A stretch of 64,000 bases of DNA from Streptomyces sp. NBC_00690. GTDB taxonomy: Bacteria; Actinomycetota; Actinomycetes; Streptomycetales; Streptomycetaceae. Shown piece after piece: positions 25,024 to 34,142 of this stretch. The stretch lies in the NCBI RefSeq assembly GCF_036226685.1, contig NZ_CP109009.1:1612001-1676000 (forward strand), given 5' to 3'. Below the pieces are notes generated by a model, which was not told where the DNA came from, ran no database searches, and worked only from the letters and a program-made list of their open reading frames with translations. Made by a program: the position numbers and the translations under genes. The first letter of the stretch is position 1. Each line of letters begins with the position of its first letter.

Positions 25024-25587
25024 TCAGCGGGCGCCCGTGTGCCCGCTGAGCTGCCGGGTGTCCACGCCTGCGCGATTCAGCACCTCCACCGCCCGGCAGT
25101 CGGGGTCGGCTGTGAGCGCGACGAGCAGATCCATGCCGCAGGCGAGGTCCCTCCCCCGGAGCGCTGCCCGGTGACGAGCGGCTTCCATGGCGCAGTGCGC
25201 GGAGGGGGACCAGCCGGAGGGACGGGATGCTGCTGAGGAAGGGGGTGGCGGCGCACCCGACACGGGCAGCGCGCCGGAATCCTCGATCGCCCCTTGCCAG
25301 CGCAGCCCGTAGCCGATGCTGCGTTGAACGAGATAGCCGAGCACGCGCGCGACCCGGGGTGAGGACCCCAGCGCGCCGCGCACCTCGGGATCGGCCTCGA
25401 TCAGGGAGTGCAGCAGATGGGCCGTGTCGAGTTGGCGGTCACCATCCCGTACGGCGCGACGGCGCGCGCCCGCGACGGCCGACACCAACTCGGCGGTGAG
25501 CGGCGCATCCCGTTGGACACGGAAGCGGTCGGACTGCCGGGGCAGTCGGGAAGGAAGGCTCTGCACATCCTCCACCCCATCAGCCAA
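25024..25587 (-). CDS. Stand-alone Clp N-terminal domain protein
   Basis: The 187-residue protein carries two Clp-N repeats (AELVSAVAGARRRAVRDGDRQLDTAHLLHSLIEADPE at about residues 32-68; a second near 130-175 with GRDLACGMDLLVALTADPDC) separated by a Pro/Ser-rich linker, but no AAA+ ATPase domain. In ClpC and ClpA this domain binds substrates and adaptors, so a free copy may act as a decoy, adaptor or tag receptor (inference). There is no visible partner gene. Full-length ClpC must be elsewhere. Confidence 0.8.
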   Translation of the reverse strand: MADGVEDVQSLPSRLPRQSDRFRVQRDAPLTAELVSAVAGARRRAVRDGDRQLDTAHLLHSLIEADPEVRGALGSSPRVARVLGYLVQRSIGYGLRWQGAIEDSGALPVSGAPPPPSSAASRPSGWSPSAHCAMEAARHRAALRGRDLACGMDLLVALTADPDCRAVEVLNRAGVDTRQLSGHTGAR

Positions 25588-26201
25588 GACGACCCGGAAC
25601 GTCGCCGTCGGGGCCCATTTCGGCCTCCGACGGAGGTCGGGGACGAACGACAGGGTTGTCCTCCTTGTGGATGAGATCCGGTCACTTCATCAACGCTCCG
25701 GGTGCGCCGCCTTGCCTGGTGCGCCTCGCTGAGCTGCTCGGTGCCCTTCTGTTCTTCGTGGTGTTCGTATTCTTTGGGGTCTTTGGGGTCTTCGGGGGCT
25801 TGCTGAGCGACGATCGACCCCGTGCACCGGCAACCGGATGCGGGGTCGTCTGCGTCCCTCCCGACATGTTCTGGATGGTCGCGCTGCTGGCGATCGATGG
25901 GCGGCAGTACGTGTACCGGGTGTACGCACCGGCCACGGCGCTCCTGGCCGATGTGTTCTGGGCGGCCTTCCACTGCCATGACGAAGGTCCACACCCTCGG
26001 GCGTGCGACCGGTTCGACTCGGCGGAGATGTGGCATCGCGGGACCTCTCCCGGGATCTGACGCCCGCCCGGTGGAGGGTGCCCGGGTCCTGGCGGAGCAC
26101 CGGGGCCACGAACCGCACCCCGTGGCACATCCGCCCATGGCCGACACGGTCGCGGACGATACGGTGCCGGCCAACACGGTGCCGGACGGCCGAAACAGCG
26201 A
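25588..26201. other. Region with no confident gene; one weak hydrophobic ORF
   Basis: Between the Clp-N gene and the PadR terminator there is a plus-strand frame at about 25671-26060 (ATG at 25671). It has fairly GC-rich third positions and encodes one membrane-like run (LGALLFFVVFVFFGVFGVFG) and a Trp/Tyr/His-rich end. It has no ribosome site and I recognise no relatives. The opposite frame is low-complexity and basic. Treat as unassigned. Confidence 0.3.
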
Positions 26202-26225
26202 AGAGGGCCCTCGGAAGGGCCCTCT
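26202..26225 (-). terminator. Terminator of the padR gene
   Basis: AGAGGGCCCT at 26202-26211 and AGGGCCCTCT at 26216-26225 form a perfect 10-base stem with a 4-base loop (CGGA), beginning 24 bases after the padR stop. Confidence 0.8.
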
Positions 26226-26248
26226 CGACCGGTGCGGAACTCGATCGT

Positions 26249-26857
26249 TCAGTGTTCGTCGGCGAGGATCAGATAGAGCTTCTTGCGCGACTCATTGATG
26301 ACCTCGACGGCCTTCTGCCGCTGTTCGGGACTCCCCGTCTTCCACACCTGACCGAAGGCTTCCATCAGCCCCCAACCAGCCTGGCGGATCTCGTTGACGG
26401 TGTCCCAGTCGACGCCGCGCCCGGCCTCTTCCCAGGGCGCGTCCGGACCGCTCTCGGCCTCGGTGCGACCGGAGTCGGTCAGCGTGAACCGCTTCTTCCC
26501 GCCTTCGCTCGCGCTGCTGATGAGCCCCTCGTCCTCCAGTAGCTGAAGGGTCGGGTAGACGGAGCCGGGGCTGGGCTTCCAGGCGCCACCGCTGCGCTCG
26601 CCGATCTCCTGGATCATCTCGTACCCGTGCATCGGGCGATCCTTCAGCAGCGCCAGGATGGAGGCGCGCACATCGCCCCGCCTGGCCCTACCCCTGCCGC
26701 CGCCTCCGCGGCCACGCCCGCCCCCACCGAAGGGCGCACCGAACGGCGGCCCGAACGAACCGAACGCCCCCCGGCGCCCATCGGATCCGCCTCGCCCTTG
26801 ATGTCCGGGCCCGCAGTGACCATGACCATGCTCATGTTCCTGTCCATGTGAACGCAT
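26249..26857 (-). CDS. PadR-family regulator with His/Gly-rich N-terminus
   Basis: The 202-residue protein starts MRSHGQEHEHGHGHCGPGHQ, followed by a Gly/Phe/Arg-rich stretch to about residue 70, then a PadR winged helix (DVRASILALLKDRPMHGYEMI, GSVYPTLQLLEDEGLI) and a C-terminal dimer helix. PadR proteins usually repress detoxification or transport genes and their own gene. The His-rich head could bind Ni, Zn or Cu (inference). The ATG at 26857 has AAGGAG seven bases upstream. Two adjacent perfect palindromes lie at 26888-26908. Confidence 0.88.
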   Translation of the reverse strand: MRSHGQEHEHGHGHCGPGHQGRGGSDGRRGAFGSFGPPFGAPFGGGGRGRGGGGRGRARRGDVRASILALLKDRPMHGYEMIQEIGERSGGAWKPSPGSVYPTLQLLEDEGLISSASEGGKKRFTLTDSGRTEAESGPDAPWEEAGRGVDWDTVNEIRQAGWGLMEAFGQVWKTGSPEQRQKAVEVINESRKKLYLILADEH

Positions 26858-26887
26858 CGCTACGCTCCTTCCATCGTCAACCTGTCG

Positions 26888-26908
26888 TGATGCATCAACG
26901 ATATATCG
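26888..26908. promoter_or_regulatory. Double-palindrome operator upstream of padR
   Basis: TGATGCATCA (26888-26897) and CGATATATCG (26899-26908) are each perfect 10-base palindromes, separated by one base and located 31-51 bases before the padR start. This suits autoregulation by the PadR dimer. Confidence 0.5.
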
Positions 26909-27117
26909 GAATAACGCGAACGACAAGGCACTACTCGACGATCGGCGTGCGTCCTGCCGCATGCGAAGGGCCCCAACCTCAGGTGATCCGGTCCGACTCG
27001 CACGTCGCCGCAGGCCAGCCGACCCGTTGACGCTGCTCATGTCGCGCAGGACCTCGACCCCGCCCGCCGTGGACACGTGGGATTTCGGTGTGCGGCACAC
27101 GCCCCTAGGGTGGGCCG

Positions 27118-27546
27118 ATGACATCGATCAAGAAGTTCCAAGTCACCTTCGACTGCGCAGAACCCGAACGCCTCGCTCGTTTCTGGTGCGAGGTGTTGGG
27201 ATACGTCGTACCGCCACCGCCGGAGGGGTTCGCCACCTGGGATGGCTTCTGGGGCTCGCAGCCACCTGAGGAGCGGGATTCTTGGTTCGCGTGCATCGAT
27301 CCCTCGGGGGAGGGCCCGCGGCTCTACTTCCAGCGCGTCCCCGAGGGGAAGGCAGCCAAGAACCGGGTGCATCTCGATGTGCGGGTCGGCACCGGACTCG
27401 TGGGTGAGGAGCGCCTCGCCGTACTTGAGGCCGAACGCGCACGATTGGTCCCGCTCGGCGCGGTACATGTGCAAACGCTCTACGACGGCAACGATTCGTG
27501 CATCCCGATGCTCGACATCGAGGACAACGAGTTCTGCATCGACTGA
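27118..27546 (+). CDS. VOC (glyoxalase-like) family protein
   Basis: The 142-residue protein opens with FQVTFDCAEPERLARFWCEVLGY and contains FQRVPEGKAAKNRVHLDVRV, which match the actinobacterial glyoxalase-like VOC family (one betaalphabetabetabeta-type repeat pair). Members act as metal-dependent lyases, dioxygenases or binding and resistance proteins. The catalytic function cannot be assigned. It is followed after 93 bases by a PhzF-family protein in the same direction. Confidence 0.83.
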   Translation: MTSIKKFQVTFDCAEPERLARFWCEVLGYVVPPPPEGFATWDGFWGSQPPEERDSWFACIDPSGEGPRLYFQRVPEGKAAKNRVHLDVRVGTGLVGEERLAVLEAERARLVPLGAVHVQTLYDGNDSCIPMLDIEDNEFCID

Positions 27547-27639
27547 TCCCGTCCCCTCTTTCGAGACAGCCGCCCAGCAGGTCCAGCACCATCGAATTGG
27601 CCTTGTCCTGCGGCTTCCCCCAACGGCTACCGTCGGCCC

Positions 27640-28503
27640 ATGCGCATCAGAATCGTCGACGCCTTCGCCCACCGCCCCTTCACCGGAAACCCCGCCGGGG
27701 TCCTCGTCCTCGATGCCGAGGACGGCCCCGGAGCCCCCGGATTCCCCGAGGCGTCCTGGCTCCAGCAGGTCGCCGCCGAGGTCAATCTGTCGGAGACGGC
27801 CTTCGTGCATCCCCTCCCGCCCGGTGGGGAGGCGGACTGGGCGCTGCGCTGGTTCACGCCGACGACCGAGGTGGACATGTGTGGCCACGCCACCCTCGCC
27901 GCTGCGCATGTGCTGCACTCCACGGGAGCCGTCTCGGGCACCGTGCGCTTCGCCGCCCGGTGCGGCATCCTCTCCGCCACCGTCCACGAGGACGGCACCA
28001 TCACCCTCGACTTCCCCACGTCCTCGTTGACCCCGGTGGCCGTACCCGATGGCGTGGCGAAGGCCCTGGGCGCCCCGGTGCTCGCCGCGTACGACACCGC
28101 CGCGCACATCGGCGATCTGGTGGTCGAGTTGACCGATGAGGACACCGTGCGCGGCCTCACCCCGGACATCCCCGCGCTCGCCGCCTTCGCAGAACGCGGC
28201 ATCATCGCCACGGCTGCGGCCGGGCGTTCGAGCGCGCAACGGGGCCAGGAGGCCGAAGGTGACTACGACTTCGTGTCCCGCTGCTTCTTCCCCCGGATGG
28301 GCATCGACGAGGACCCAGTGACCGGCAGTGCCCACACGGCCCTGGCCCCGTTGTGGTCCGCGCGCCTGGGACGGACCGATCTGACCGGCCTCCAGGCGTC
28401 CGCCCGCTCGGGACTGGTACGCACCTCGCTGCGCGGCGAGCGGACCCTGCTGACCGGTCGTTCGTACACCGTCATCGACGGCGAACTGCTCATCGCCCCC
28501 TGA
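27640..28503 (+). CDS. PhzF-family isomerase/epimerase-like protein
   Basis: The 287-residue protein begins MRIRIVDAFAHRPFTGNPAG and has NLSETAF with the conserved Glu, MCGHATLAAAHVL, and DEDPVTGSAHT with the conserved Asp. These match the two-domain diaminopimelate-epimerase-like fold of the PhzF superfamily. It is only distantly like the cluster enzyme at 8407-9246 and sits in an ordinary gene neighbourhood, so it is probably a household paralogue (YddE type) of unknown substrate, not a second phenazine enzyme. Confidence 0.88.
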   Translation: MRIRIVDAFAHRPFTGNPAGVLVLDAEDGPGAPGFPEASWLQQVAAEVNLSETAFVHPLPPGGEADWALRWFTPTTEVDMCGHATLAAAHVLHSTGAVSGTVRFAARCGILSATVHEDGTITLDFPTSSLTPVAVPDGVAKALGAPVLAAYDTAAHIGDLVVELTDEDTVRGLTPDIPALAAFAERGIIATAAAGRSSAQRGQEAEGDYDFVSRCFFPRMGIDEDPVTGSAHTALAPLWSARLGRTDLTGLQASARSGLVRTSLRGERTLLTGRSYTVIDGELLIAP

Positions 28504-28530
28504 CCATGACGAACGCACTTGGCCGGGCGG

Positions 28531-29331
28531 TCACGGCGTGGGCAGCCAGTCCACCCGTCCCGCCAGGAGTGCGTATCCGACGAAGGCGACGATGTCGAGC
28601 AGGGCATGGGCCACGACCAGGGGCCCGACCCTGCCCCAGCGCCGGTAGAGCAGCACGAAGACCACTCCCATGACCATGTTGCCGATGAAGCCGCCGATGC
28701 CCTGGTAGAGGTGGTACGAACCGCGGAGCACCGAACTGGTGATGAGCGAGGCCATCGGGGGCCAGCCCAGCTGATCGAGCCTGCGCAGCAGGTACCCGAC
28801 GACGATCACCTCTTCCACGATCGAGTTCTGGAGCGCGGAGAGGATCAGTACGGGGAACTTCCACCACACCTCGGGCAGTGACTCGGGCACCACGGTGAGG
28901 TTGAATCCCGCCGCGCGTGCCACCAGGTAGAACGCCAGCCCGGCAGTTCCGATCCCGGCTGCAAGGAGGGTTCCCCTTCCGAGGTCGAACCATGGTTTGC
29001 GCCGATCGAAGCCGATGACCGCCAGTCCCGCGCGCTCGCGCACCAGGAAGTGCGCGACGAGCAGGACCGGCACCAGGGCCGTGGCGATGCCGAAGAGTTG
29101 CCAGGAGAGGTCGAGCCAGGGGCGCCCGGGCGCGTAGGACCCGTTCAACGTCGCGGCCTGGTCCTTGAGGTCGCCCGGTTTGGTGAGCGAGCCGACAAAA
29201 CTGATCAGGGACGACACGGCACTGGCCCCGAGCGACAGCGCGAGCACCAGGAGCATCTCGGACTTCAGGATCTTGGGTGACACGACCTCTTGGGGCAATG
29301 TCTCAGCCACTCGTCCCGCCTCCATGTGCAC
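28531..29331 (-). CDS. CPBP-family intramembrane glutamic protease
   Basis: The 266-residue protein has six to eight membrane segments and the CPBP (ABI/Rce1-like) motifs: VEEVIVVGYLLRRL (EE...R), SYHLYQG, and the late AHALLDIVAF. The family cleaves substrates within the membrane or acts as bacteriocin self-protection. The substrate is unknown. It is convergent with the PhzF-like gene and divergent from the SBP/VWA gene. Confidence 0.87.
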   Translation of the reverse strand: MHMEAGRVAETLPQEVVSPKILKSEMLLVLALSLGASAVSSLISFVGSLTKPGDLKDQAATLNGSYAPGRPWLDLSWQLFGIATALVPVLLVAHFLVRERAGLAVIGFDRRKPWFDLGRGTLLAAGIGTAGLAFYLVARAAGFNLTVVPESLPEVWWKFPVLILSALQNSIVEEVIVVGYLLRRLDQLGWPPMASLITSSVLRGSYHLYQGIGGFIGNMVMGVVFVLLYRRWGRVGPLVVAHALLDIVAFVGYALLAGRVDWLPTP

Positions 29332-29485
29332 ACGTGCCTCCAGTTATTCATTCCAGCCTCATCCGCATCCTCACCCCGCTAGGGTCTCGAATGCGAGTAC
29401 GAAGATCGCGACAGGCCGGGGGGTCTGCGTCACCATGTGACGCCGCGCCATTTCCTTGTTCATCATTCAAGGAGGGCACCATCGC

Positions 29486-31510
29486 ATGGAACGTCACACC
29501 CTGCCCGATTCCGGGGCCGGCGGCACGGGCGGCGCGGGACCTCGCTCCCGACACCGTCGGGTGCTGATGGCCACCGCGCTCGTTCTGACACTCGCGGCGG
29601 GTACGGGCGTCGCCGCCTACAGCGGACTGCCTCCGTTCGGCCGCTCCTGCGAAGAGTCCGCCGTACGACTGGACGTCGCCGTCTCCCCCGACATCGCGCC
29701 CGTCGTCCGAGCCGCGGCCGACCGGGTCCACAAGGAGAAGATCACCTCCGACGGCCAGTGCATGGACGTCCGGGTGAAGGCCCGCGAGAACTACCAGGTC
29801 GCAACGGAACTGTCCGACCATCGCAGTGAGTCCGAGTACGAGGTCTGGCTCCCCGACTCGAAGATCTGGGCCCACCAGGCCGACGCGTCCAGCCGCGGTG
29901 TACCGCTACAGATGGCGGGCGAGGTCGCCGTGTCACCGATTGGCGTGGCCACGGACCGCTCGGCAGGCAGTTGGCTGGGATGGCCCGGCAAGACCTACAC
30001 CTGGGCACAGTTGGCGACGGCCACGACCGCCTCGGAATCCGTACATCTGGGCACCGCCGATCCCACCCACAGCGCCACCGGTCTGCTGGCCCTCGCCGGC
30101 GTCGCGGCCTCCTACGCCCGCGAGAGCGGCGATCGCACCTGGGAGGAGCGCAACGGCACCGACCGGCCCCTGCCCGACGAACCCGGCACGGCGCCCGAAT
30201 CGACGGAGCCCGAGCCGAAGGAGCCCGCTTCCTCGCCCTCGGCCAAGCGCTCCGCAGAGCCGAAGCCGAAACCCAGCGCCACGAAGGGGCCGAAGCAACC
30301 CCTGCCCAGCCCATCTCCACCGCGCGAAGGGGCCCAGAGCCTCCCAGCCGAAGCGGACCGGACGCCACGACCTGGCCTTCCGGACGCCGATGCCAGGATC
30401 GCCGCCACCGCCCGGTTGCTCGCCCAACGGCTGGCCCCCGCGGATTCCCAGATCCTGCGTACGCTCTCCGCGCCCGGCAGCTCGCGCAACGAAGCGGTGT
30501 TCCTGTCCGAGCAGGCCGCCTTCACCCACAACTTCTCCGCCGGCGACAAGGACGACCTCGACCTCTTCTATCCGACGGACCGCGCGCTCCGGCTCGACTA
30601 CCCCTACCACCTGGTCGACGTGAACGACTTGACCGTGGACGAGGGACGGGCGGCGACACGGTTCGGGGCGCTCCTGGGCGATGCCGCCTCGTTGCGCGAC
30701 CTCGCCGCCCACGGATTCCGCCCGCCGAGGGGCGAGGCCCCGGGAGTTCTGGTGCACACGGCGGGCGGAAGACCACCGCAGCCCTACGCCCGCCAGGTCA
30801 CGGGCGCCGACCAGATCTCACGGGACCTGCTCCAGGAGATGTTGGGCATGTGGACCATCACGGTGCGCAGCGCCCGACTGACGACGGTCGTCGATGTCTC
30901 GGGATCGATGCAGTCACCGGTACCCGGCCGCAGCGAGACACGGCTCGAAGCCACCAAAGCCTCCCTGTTGCGCGTGGTCGACCAGTTCAGCCAGGAGGAC
31001 GAGATCGGGCTCTGGGAGTTCGCCACCGGTCTCAACGGCCCCCACGACTATCGCGAACTGGTTCCGACCGCCAGGCTCGGCGCACTCGTGCGCGGTGAAC
31101 GCACCCAGCGGACCCAGCTCTCGGCGGCGTTCCAGGCGCTGAAGCCGGTACCGGACGGCGCGACCGGGCTGTACGACTCCACGCTCGCCGCCTACAAGTC
31201 GGCCCAGGCGGGCCATGTGCCCGGCAAGTTCAATGCGCTGATCGTGGTGACCGATGGGGCCAACCAGGACCGGTTCAGCATCTCCCGGAGCACGCTGCTC
31301 GCCAAGCTCAAGGAGGTCAGGGACGACAGACGCCCGGTGCCGCTGATCGCCATCGCCGTCGGGACATCGGCCGACCAAGGAGAGCTGGATAAGATCGCCC
31401 AGGTGACGGGTGGCGCCGGCTACCAGGTCAGCGACCCGGCCGACATCCAAGGGGCGATCCTGAAGGCGATCACGGCCGTCGGCCGCTCCCTCGACGTCGA
31501 TCGGGACTGA
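29486..31510 (+). CDS. Substrate-binding and von Willebrand A domain membrane-anchored protein
   Basis: The 674-residue protein has a basic head, one N-terminal membrane segment (VLMATALVLTLAAGTGVAAY), a type 2 periplasmic-binding region split by a Pro/Lys/Glu-rich low-complexity linker (about residues 225-300), and a C-terminal VWA domain with a complete metal-ion adhesion motif (DVSGSMQS, later VTDGANQD). The architecture is known in Streptomyces but its function is not established; binding of an extracellular ligand or protein is likely. The ATG at 29486 follows AAGGAGG; a TTG 30 bases upstream is the alternative. Confidence 0.85.
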   Translation: MERHTLPDSGAGGTGGAGPRSRHRRVLMATALVLTLAAGTGVAAYSGLPPFGRSCEESAVRLDVAVSPDIAPVVRAAADRVHKEKITSDGQCMDVRVKARENYQVATELSDHRSESEYEVWLPDSKIWAHQADASSRGVPLQMAGEVAVSPIGVATDRSAGSWLGWPGKTYTWAQLATATTASESVHLGTADPTHSATGLLALAGVAASYARESGDRTWEERNGTDRPLPDEPGTAPESTEPEPKEPASSPSAKRSAEPKPKPSATKGPKQPLPSPSPPREGAQSLPAEADRTPRPGLPDADARIAATARLLAQRLAPADSQILRTLSAPGSSRNEAVFLSEQAAFTHNFSAGDKDDLDLFYPTDRALRLDYPYHLVDVNDLTVDEGRAATRFGALLGDAASLRDLAAHGFRPPRGEAPGVLVHTAGGRPPQPYARQVTGADQISRDLLQEMLGMWTITVRSARLTTVVDVSGSMQSPVPGRSETRLEATKASLLRVVDQFSQEDEIGLWEFATGLNGPHDYRELVPTARLGALVRGERTQRTQLSAAFQALKPVPDGATGLYDSTLAAYKSAQAGHVPGKFNALIVVTDGANQDRFSISRSTLLAKLKEVRDDRRPVPLIAIAVGTSADQGELDKIAQVTGGAGYQVSDPADIQGAILKAITAVGRSLDVDRD

Positions 31511-31535
31511 TCCGGGCAGCCCCGGGAGAACCTGG

Positions 31536-33050
31536 TCAGCGGCCCTGCCCCGGAAAGCCGACGGGCCAGGTGTGGACGGGCTCGCCCAGGTGCATCAACT
31601 CGCTGTAGCGGCGGGTGGTCGCCGCGAACGCCGAGTCCCGGCCGAGCCCCGCGTCCAGCGCTCGGTGGAAGGTGTCGGCCTGCCAGGACGCACCGTTCAC
31701 CCTTCGCCTGCACCGCTCCTCGATCACTCCGAGGTAGAGGTCCCGATCGGCGGGCTCGATGCCCCAGGCGTCCAGCCCGGCGGCGGCCAGCGGTAGCAAC
31801 TCATCGCGGACGAGCGTGACGACGGGAACCTCCGCGATTCCGCCGCCACGCCCCGGCCTCGGCCACTGCACCGTGGCTTCGATGCCCTGGCGGCACGCGG
31901 TGTCGAAGTTCTCCGCCGCGGTGGCGAACGGCAGGCGGGTCCACACCGGACGGGACTCCTCGGACAGCGCGCGAACCAGTCCGTAGTAGAAGGCGGCATT
32001 GGCGATCACATCGGTGACCGTGGGTCCCGCGGGCAGTACGCGGTTCTCCACCCGCAGGTGGGGAACCCCGTCCGCGACCGAGTAGACCGGACGGTTCCAG
32101 CGATAGACCGTGCCGTTGTGGAGGACGAGTTCCTGGAGTTTTGGTACGCCACCTTCGTCGATGACCCGCAACGGGTCCTCTTCGTCGTCACAGATCGGCA
32201 GGAGCGCCGGAAAGTAGCGCAGGTTCTCCTCGAAGAGCTCATAGGCCGAACTCACCCAGCGCTCACCGAACCAGGTCCGGGGTCGTACTCCCTGGGCCTG
32301 CAGTTCGGGCGGCCGGGTGTCGGTGGCCTGTTGGAAGAGCGGCGGCCTCGATTCTCGCCAGAGTTCCTTGCCGAAGAGAAAGGGCGAATTGGCGCCGACC
32401 GCGATCTGTATTGCTGCCACTGCCTGAGCCGCGTTCCACACATCCGCGAAACGGCCCGGGGTCACTTGAAGGTGCAATTGCACCGATGTACAGGCAGCTT
32501 CGGGCGCAATGGAGGCAGAGGTGCAGGTCAGATGCTCGACTCCATCGATGTCGAGCTCGAACGCCTCGCCCCGCGCGGTGACGATCTGCTCGTTGAGCAT
32601 CGTGTAGCGCCGGACGTCCGAGAGGTTCGCGGACACCAGGTCGTCCTGTGCGAGCGTGGGAAGGATGCCGATCATCACGATCCCGGCGCCGACCTCGTCA
32701 GCCTTTCGATGTGCGTACGCGAGTCCCGTCCGCAGTTCTTCGGCGAGCTGGTCGAGGACCCGGCCACCGAGACGGTGGGGCACGATGTTGACTTCCAGGT
32801 TGAACATTCCCAGCTCGGTCTGGAAATCCTGACTGGCGATGCGTTCGAGCACCTCCGCATTCATCATCCGCGGCAGACCGTCCGAACCGACGAGATTCAG
32901 CTCTATCTCCAGACCCATCAGATTCTTGGGCCGGTCGAACCGTTGCTCGTCGAGCAGTCGCCCCAGCCCCGCCAGGCACTGTTGGAGCTTTCGCCGGTAC
33001 TCATGACGATCGGAGAGCTCAAAACCGCCGGCCACGACCTTCTCCCCCAT
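31536..33050 (-). CDS. Glutamate-cysteine ligase family 2 (GCS2) protein
   Basis: The 504-residue protein has LMGLEIELNLVG, FNLEVNIVPH, TSASIAPEAACTSVQLHLQV and LRVENRVLPAGPTVTDV, which fit the GCS2-type ATP-dependent glutamate-amine ligases (GshA/EgtA-like). It would join glutamate to cysteine or another amine. Streptomyces make mycothiol, not glutathione, and no ergothioneine egt genes are nearby, so the amine substrate is open. The ATG at 33050 is chosen because GGAAGG precedes it; a start at 33086 is possible. Confidence 0.85.
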   Translation of the reverse strand: MGEKVVAGGFELSDRHEYRRKLQQCLAGLGRLLDEQRFDRPKNLMGLEIELNLVGSDGLPRMMNAEVLERIASQDFQTELGMFNLEVNIVPHRLGGRVLDQLAEELRTGLAYAHRKADEVGAGIVMIGILPTLAQDDLVSANLSDVRRYTMLNEQIVTARGEAFELDIDGVEHLTCTSASIAPEAACTSVQLHLQVTPGRFADVWNAAQAVAAIQIAVGANSPFLFGKELWRESRPPLFQQATDTRPPELQAQGVRPRTWFGERWVSSAYELFEENLRYFPALLPICDDEEDPLRVIDEGGVPKLQELVLHNGTVYRWNRPVYSVADGVPHLRVENRVLPAGPTVTDVIANAAFYYGLVRALSEESRPVWTRLPFATAAENFDTACRQGIEATVQWPRPGRGGGIAEVPVVTLVRDELLPLAAAGLDAWGIEPADRDLYLGVIEERCRRRVNGASWQADTFHRALDAGLGRDSAFAATTRRYSELMHLGEPVHTWPVGFPGQGR

Positions 33051-33086
33051 CGAAGCGTCCTTCCTCGACTGGGCACCGCGCGGCAT

Positions 33087-33554
33087 CCGTCGCTCGCGTC
33101 TCGGACGATAATGCCCAGACTGACTGATCTATAACGCGGCCATGTCGCTCGGGGACCGGTAGTGTGACGTGGGTCGCCTCTCGGTTCAGCATCTCGGGAT
33201 GGTGTTGTACGCACCTATCGTTACCCGGTGCCGGACACAATGACTGCCGTTTTTCGGCCTACCGCCATCCCGGAGAATGCCCAGGCCCGGCGGATTTCCC
33301 AGCGAAAAACCTGCGGATTCCTCCAAGGAAACAGTCCTGGAAGCGCCTTGCTGACGATACGCACAGGCGCTAGCGGAATCACTGTATGAACACGTGTCGT
33401 ATAAACTCCGTAATCGAGGCAGAGAGTTGGCACCGGGTGCCCTACGGCCCCTGTTCCCCCTCTGACCCCTAGCCCCTCTGGCTCCGCACGCCGACAGCGC
33501 TGTCCGCACCTCCCATGCTCCGCCGTGTCTCCCCAAAGTGAGAGGCGACCCACC
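33087..33554. other. Divergent promoter region
   Basis: The 468 bases between two divergent genes have no gene. A relatively AT-rich segment near 33380-33415 contains the palindrome ACACGTGT and a CGTATAAAC box that could be a -10 element for the rightward gene. Nothing else stands out. Confidence 0.4.
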
Positions 33555-34142
33555 ATGCCGCTGCATGCCCTCCCGGCTCCCGCGCCTGTCCTACGCAGCG
33601 TCCTCGCGGCACTCGGCTCCCCCGCCGCCGTCAACGAGGATCGCACCCCTGCTCTCCGGTCCGTCCAGGGACCGGTGAGCCCCGAGTCACCACTTCCCGT
33701 CCACGTACTCGACCAGATCGACCCGAACTCACCCACCCCGGGTACCCGTCTCACCGGATGGCGGGTACTGATCCGCGCCCACGAGGGGTACGTCGCCGCT
33801 GCGGAGACGCGACTCACCCCGGACGGCTGGGCGTTCTCGCACTTCTTCGAAGGCCCCTACATCACCTCGACCGAACGGGCGCTCCAACAGGCGGATTCAC
33901 TCCACCATCCGTTCCAGCCGAGGCTGCTCTCCATTCCCGCGCTGTACATGCTCACGCTCTGGCTGCACGGAGACATCAACGCGGATGCCTCGTCAGGTGC
34001 GCTCCGCCCCACGGACATCCTGGTCCCGCTGGCCCCTGCGCCACCGGGGATCGCGGCCCACCGAGCGCACCAGGTCTGCGACCTCCTTCCGGTGATGACC
34101 CTGAGGCTCACAGCTCCACCTCTGCTGGGATCGCCGGCCTGA
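33555..34142 (+). CDS. Conserved Streptomyces hypothetical protein
   Basis: The 195-residue protein has no motif I can assign. It has an Ala/Pro-rich head, a middle with GTRLTGWRVLIRAHEGYVAAAE and GWAFSHFFEGPYITSTERALQQAD, and a long leader without a signal peptide. Codon use is typical and the ATG follows GAGAGG, so it is a real gene. It stands alone with its own terminator. Function unknown. Confidence 0.7.
   Translation: MPLHALPAPAPVLRSVLAALGSPAAVNEDRTPALRSVQGPVSPESPLPVHVLDQIDPNSPTPGTRLTGWRVLIRAHEGYVAAAETRLTPDGWAFSHFFEGPYITSTERALQQADSLHHPFQPRLLSIPALYMLTLWLHGDINADASSGALRPTDILVPLAPAPPGIAAHRAHQVCDLLPVMTLRLTAPPLLGSPA

Noticed and set aside
27640..28503. Second phenazine operon suggested by a PhzF-like gene
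   Set aside because: No other phz genes nearby; the family includes many unrelated household proteins.
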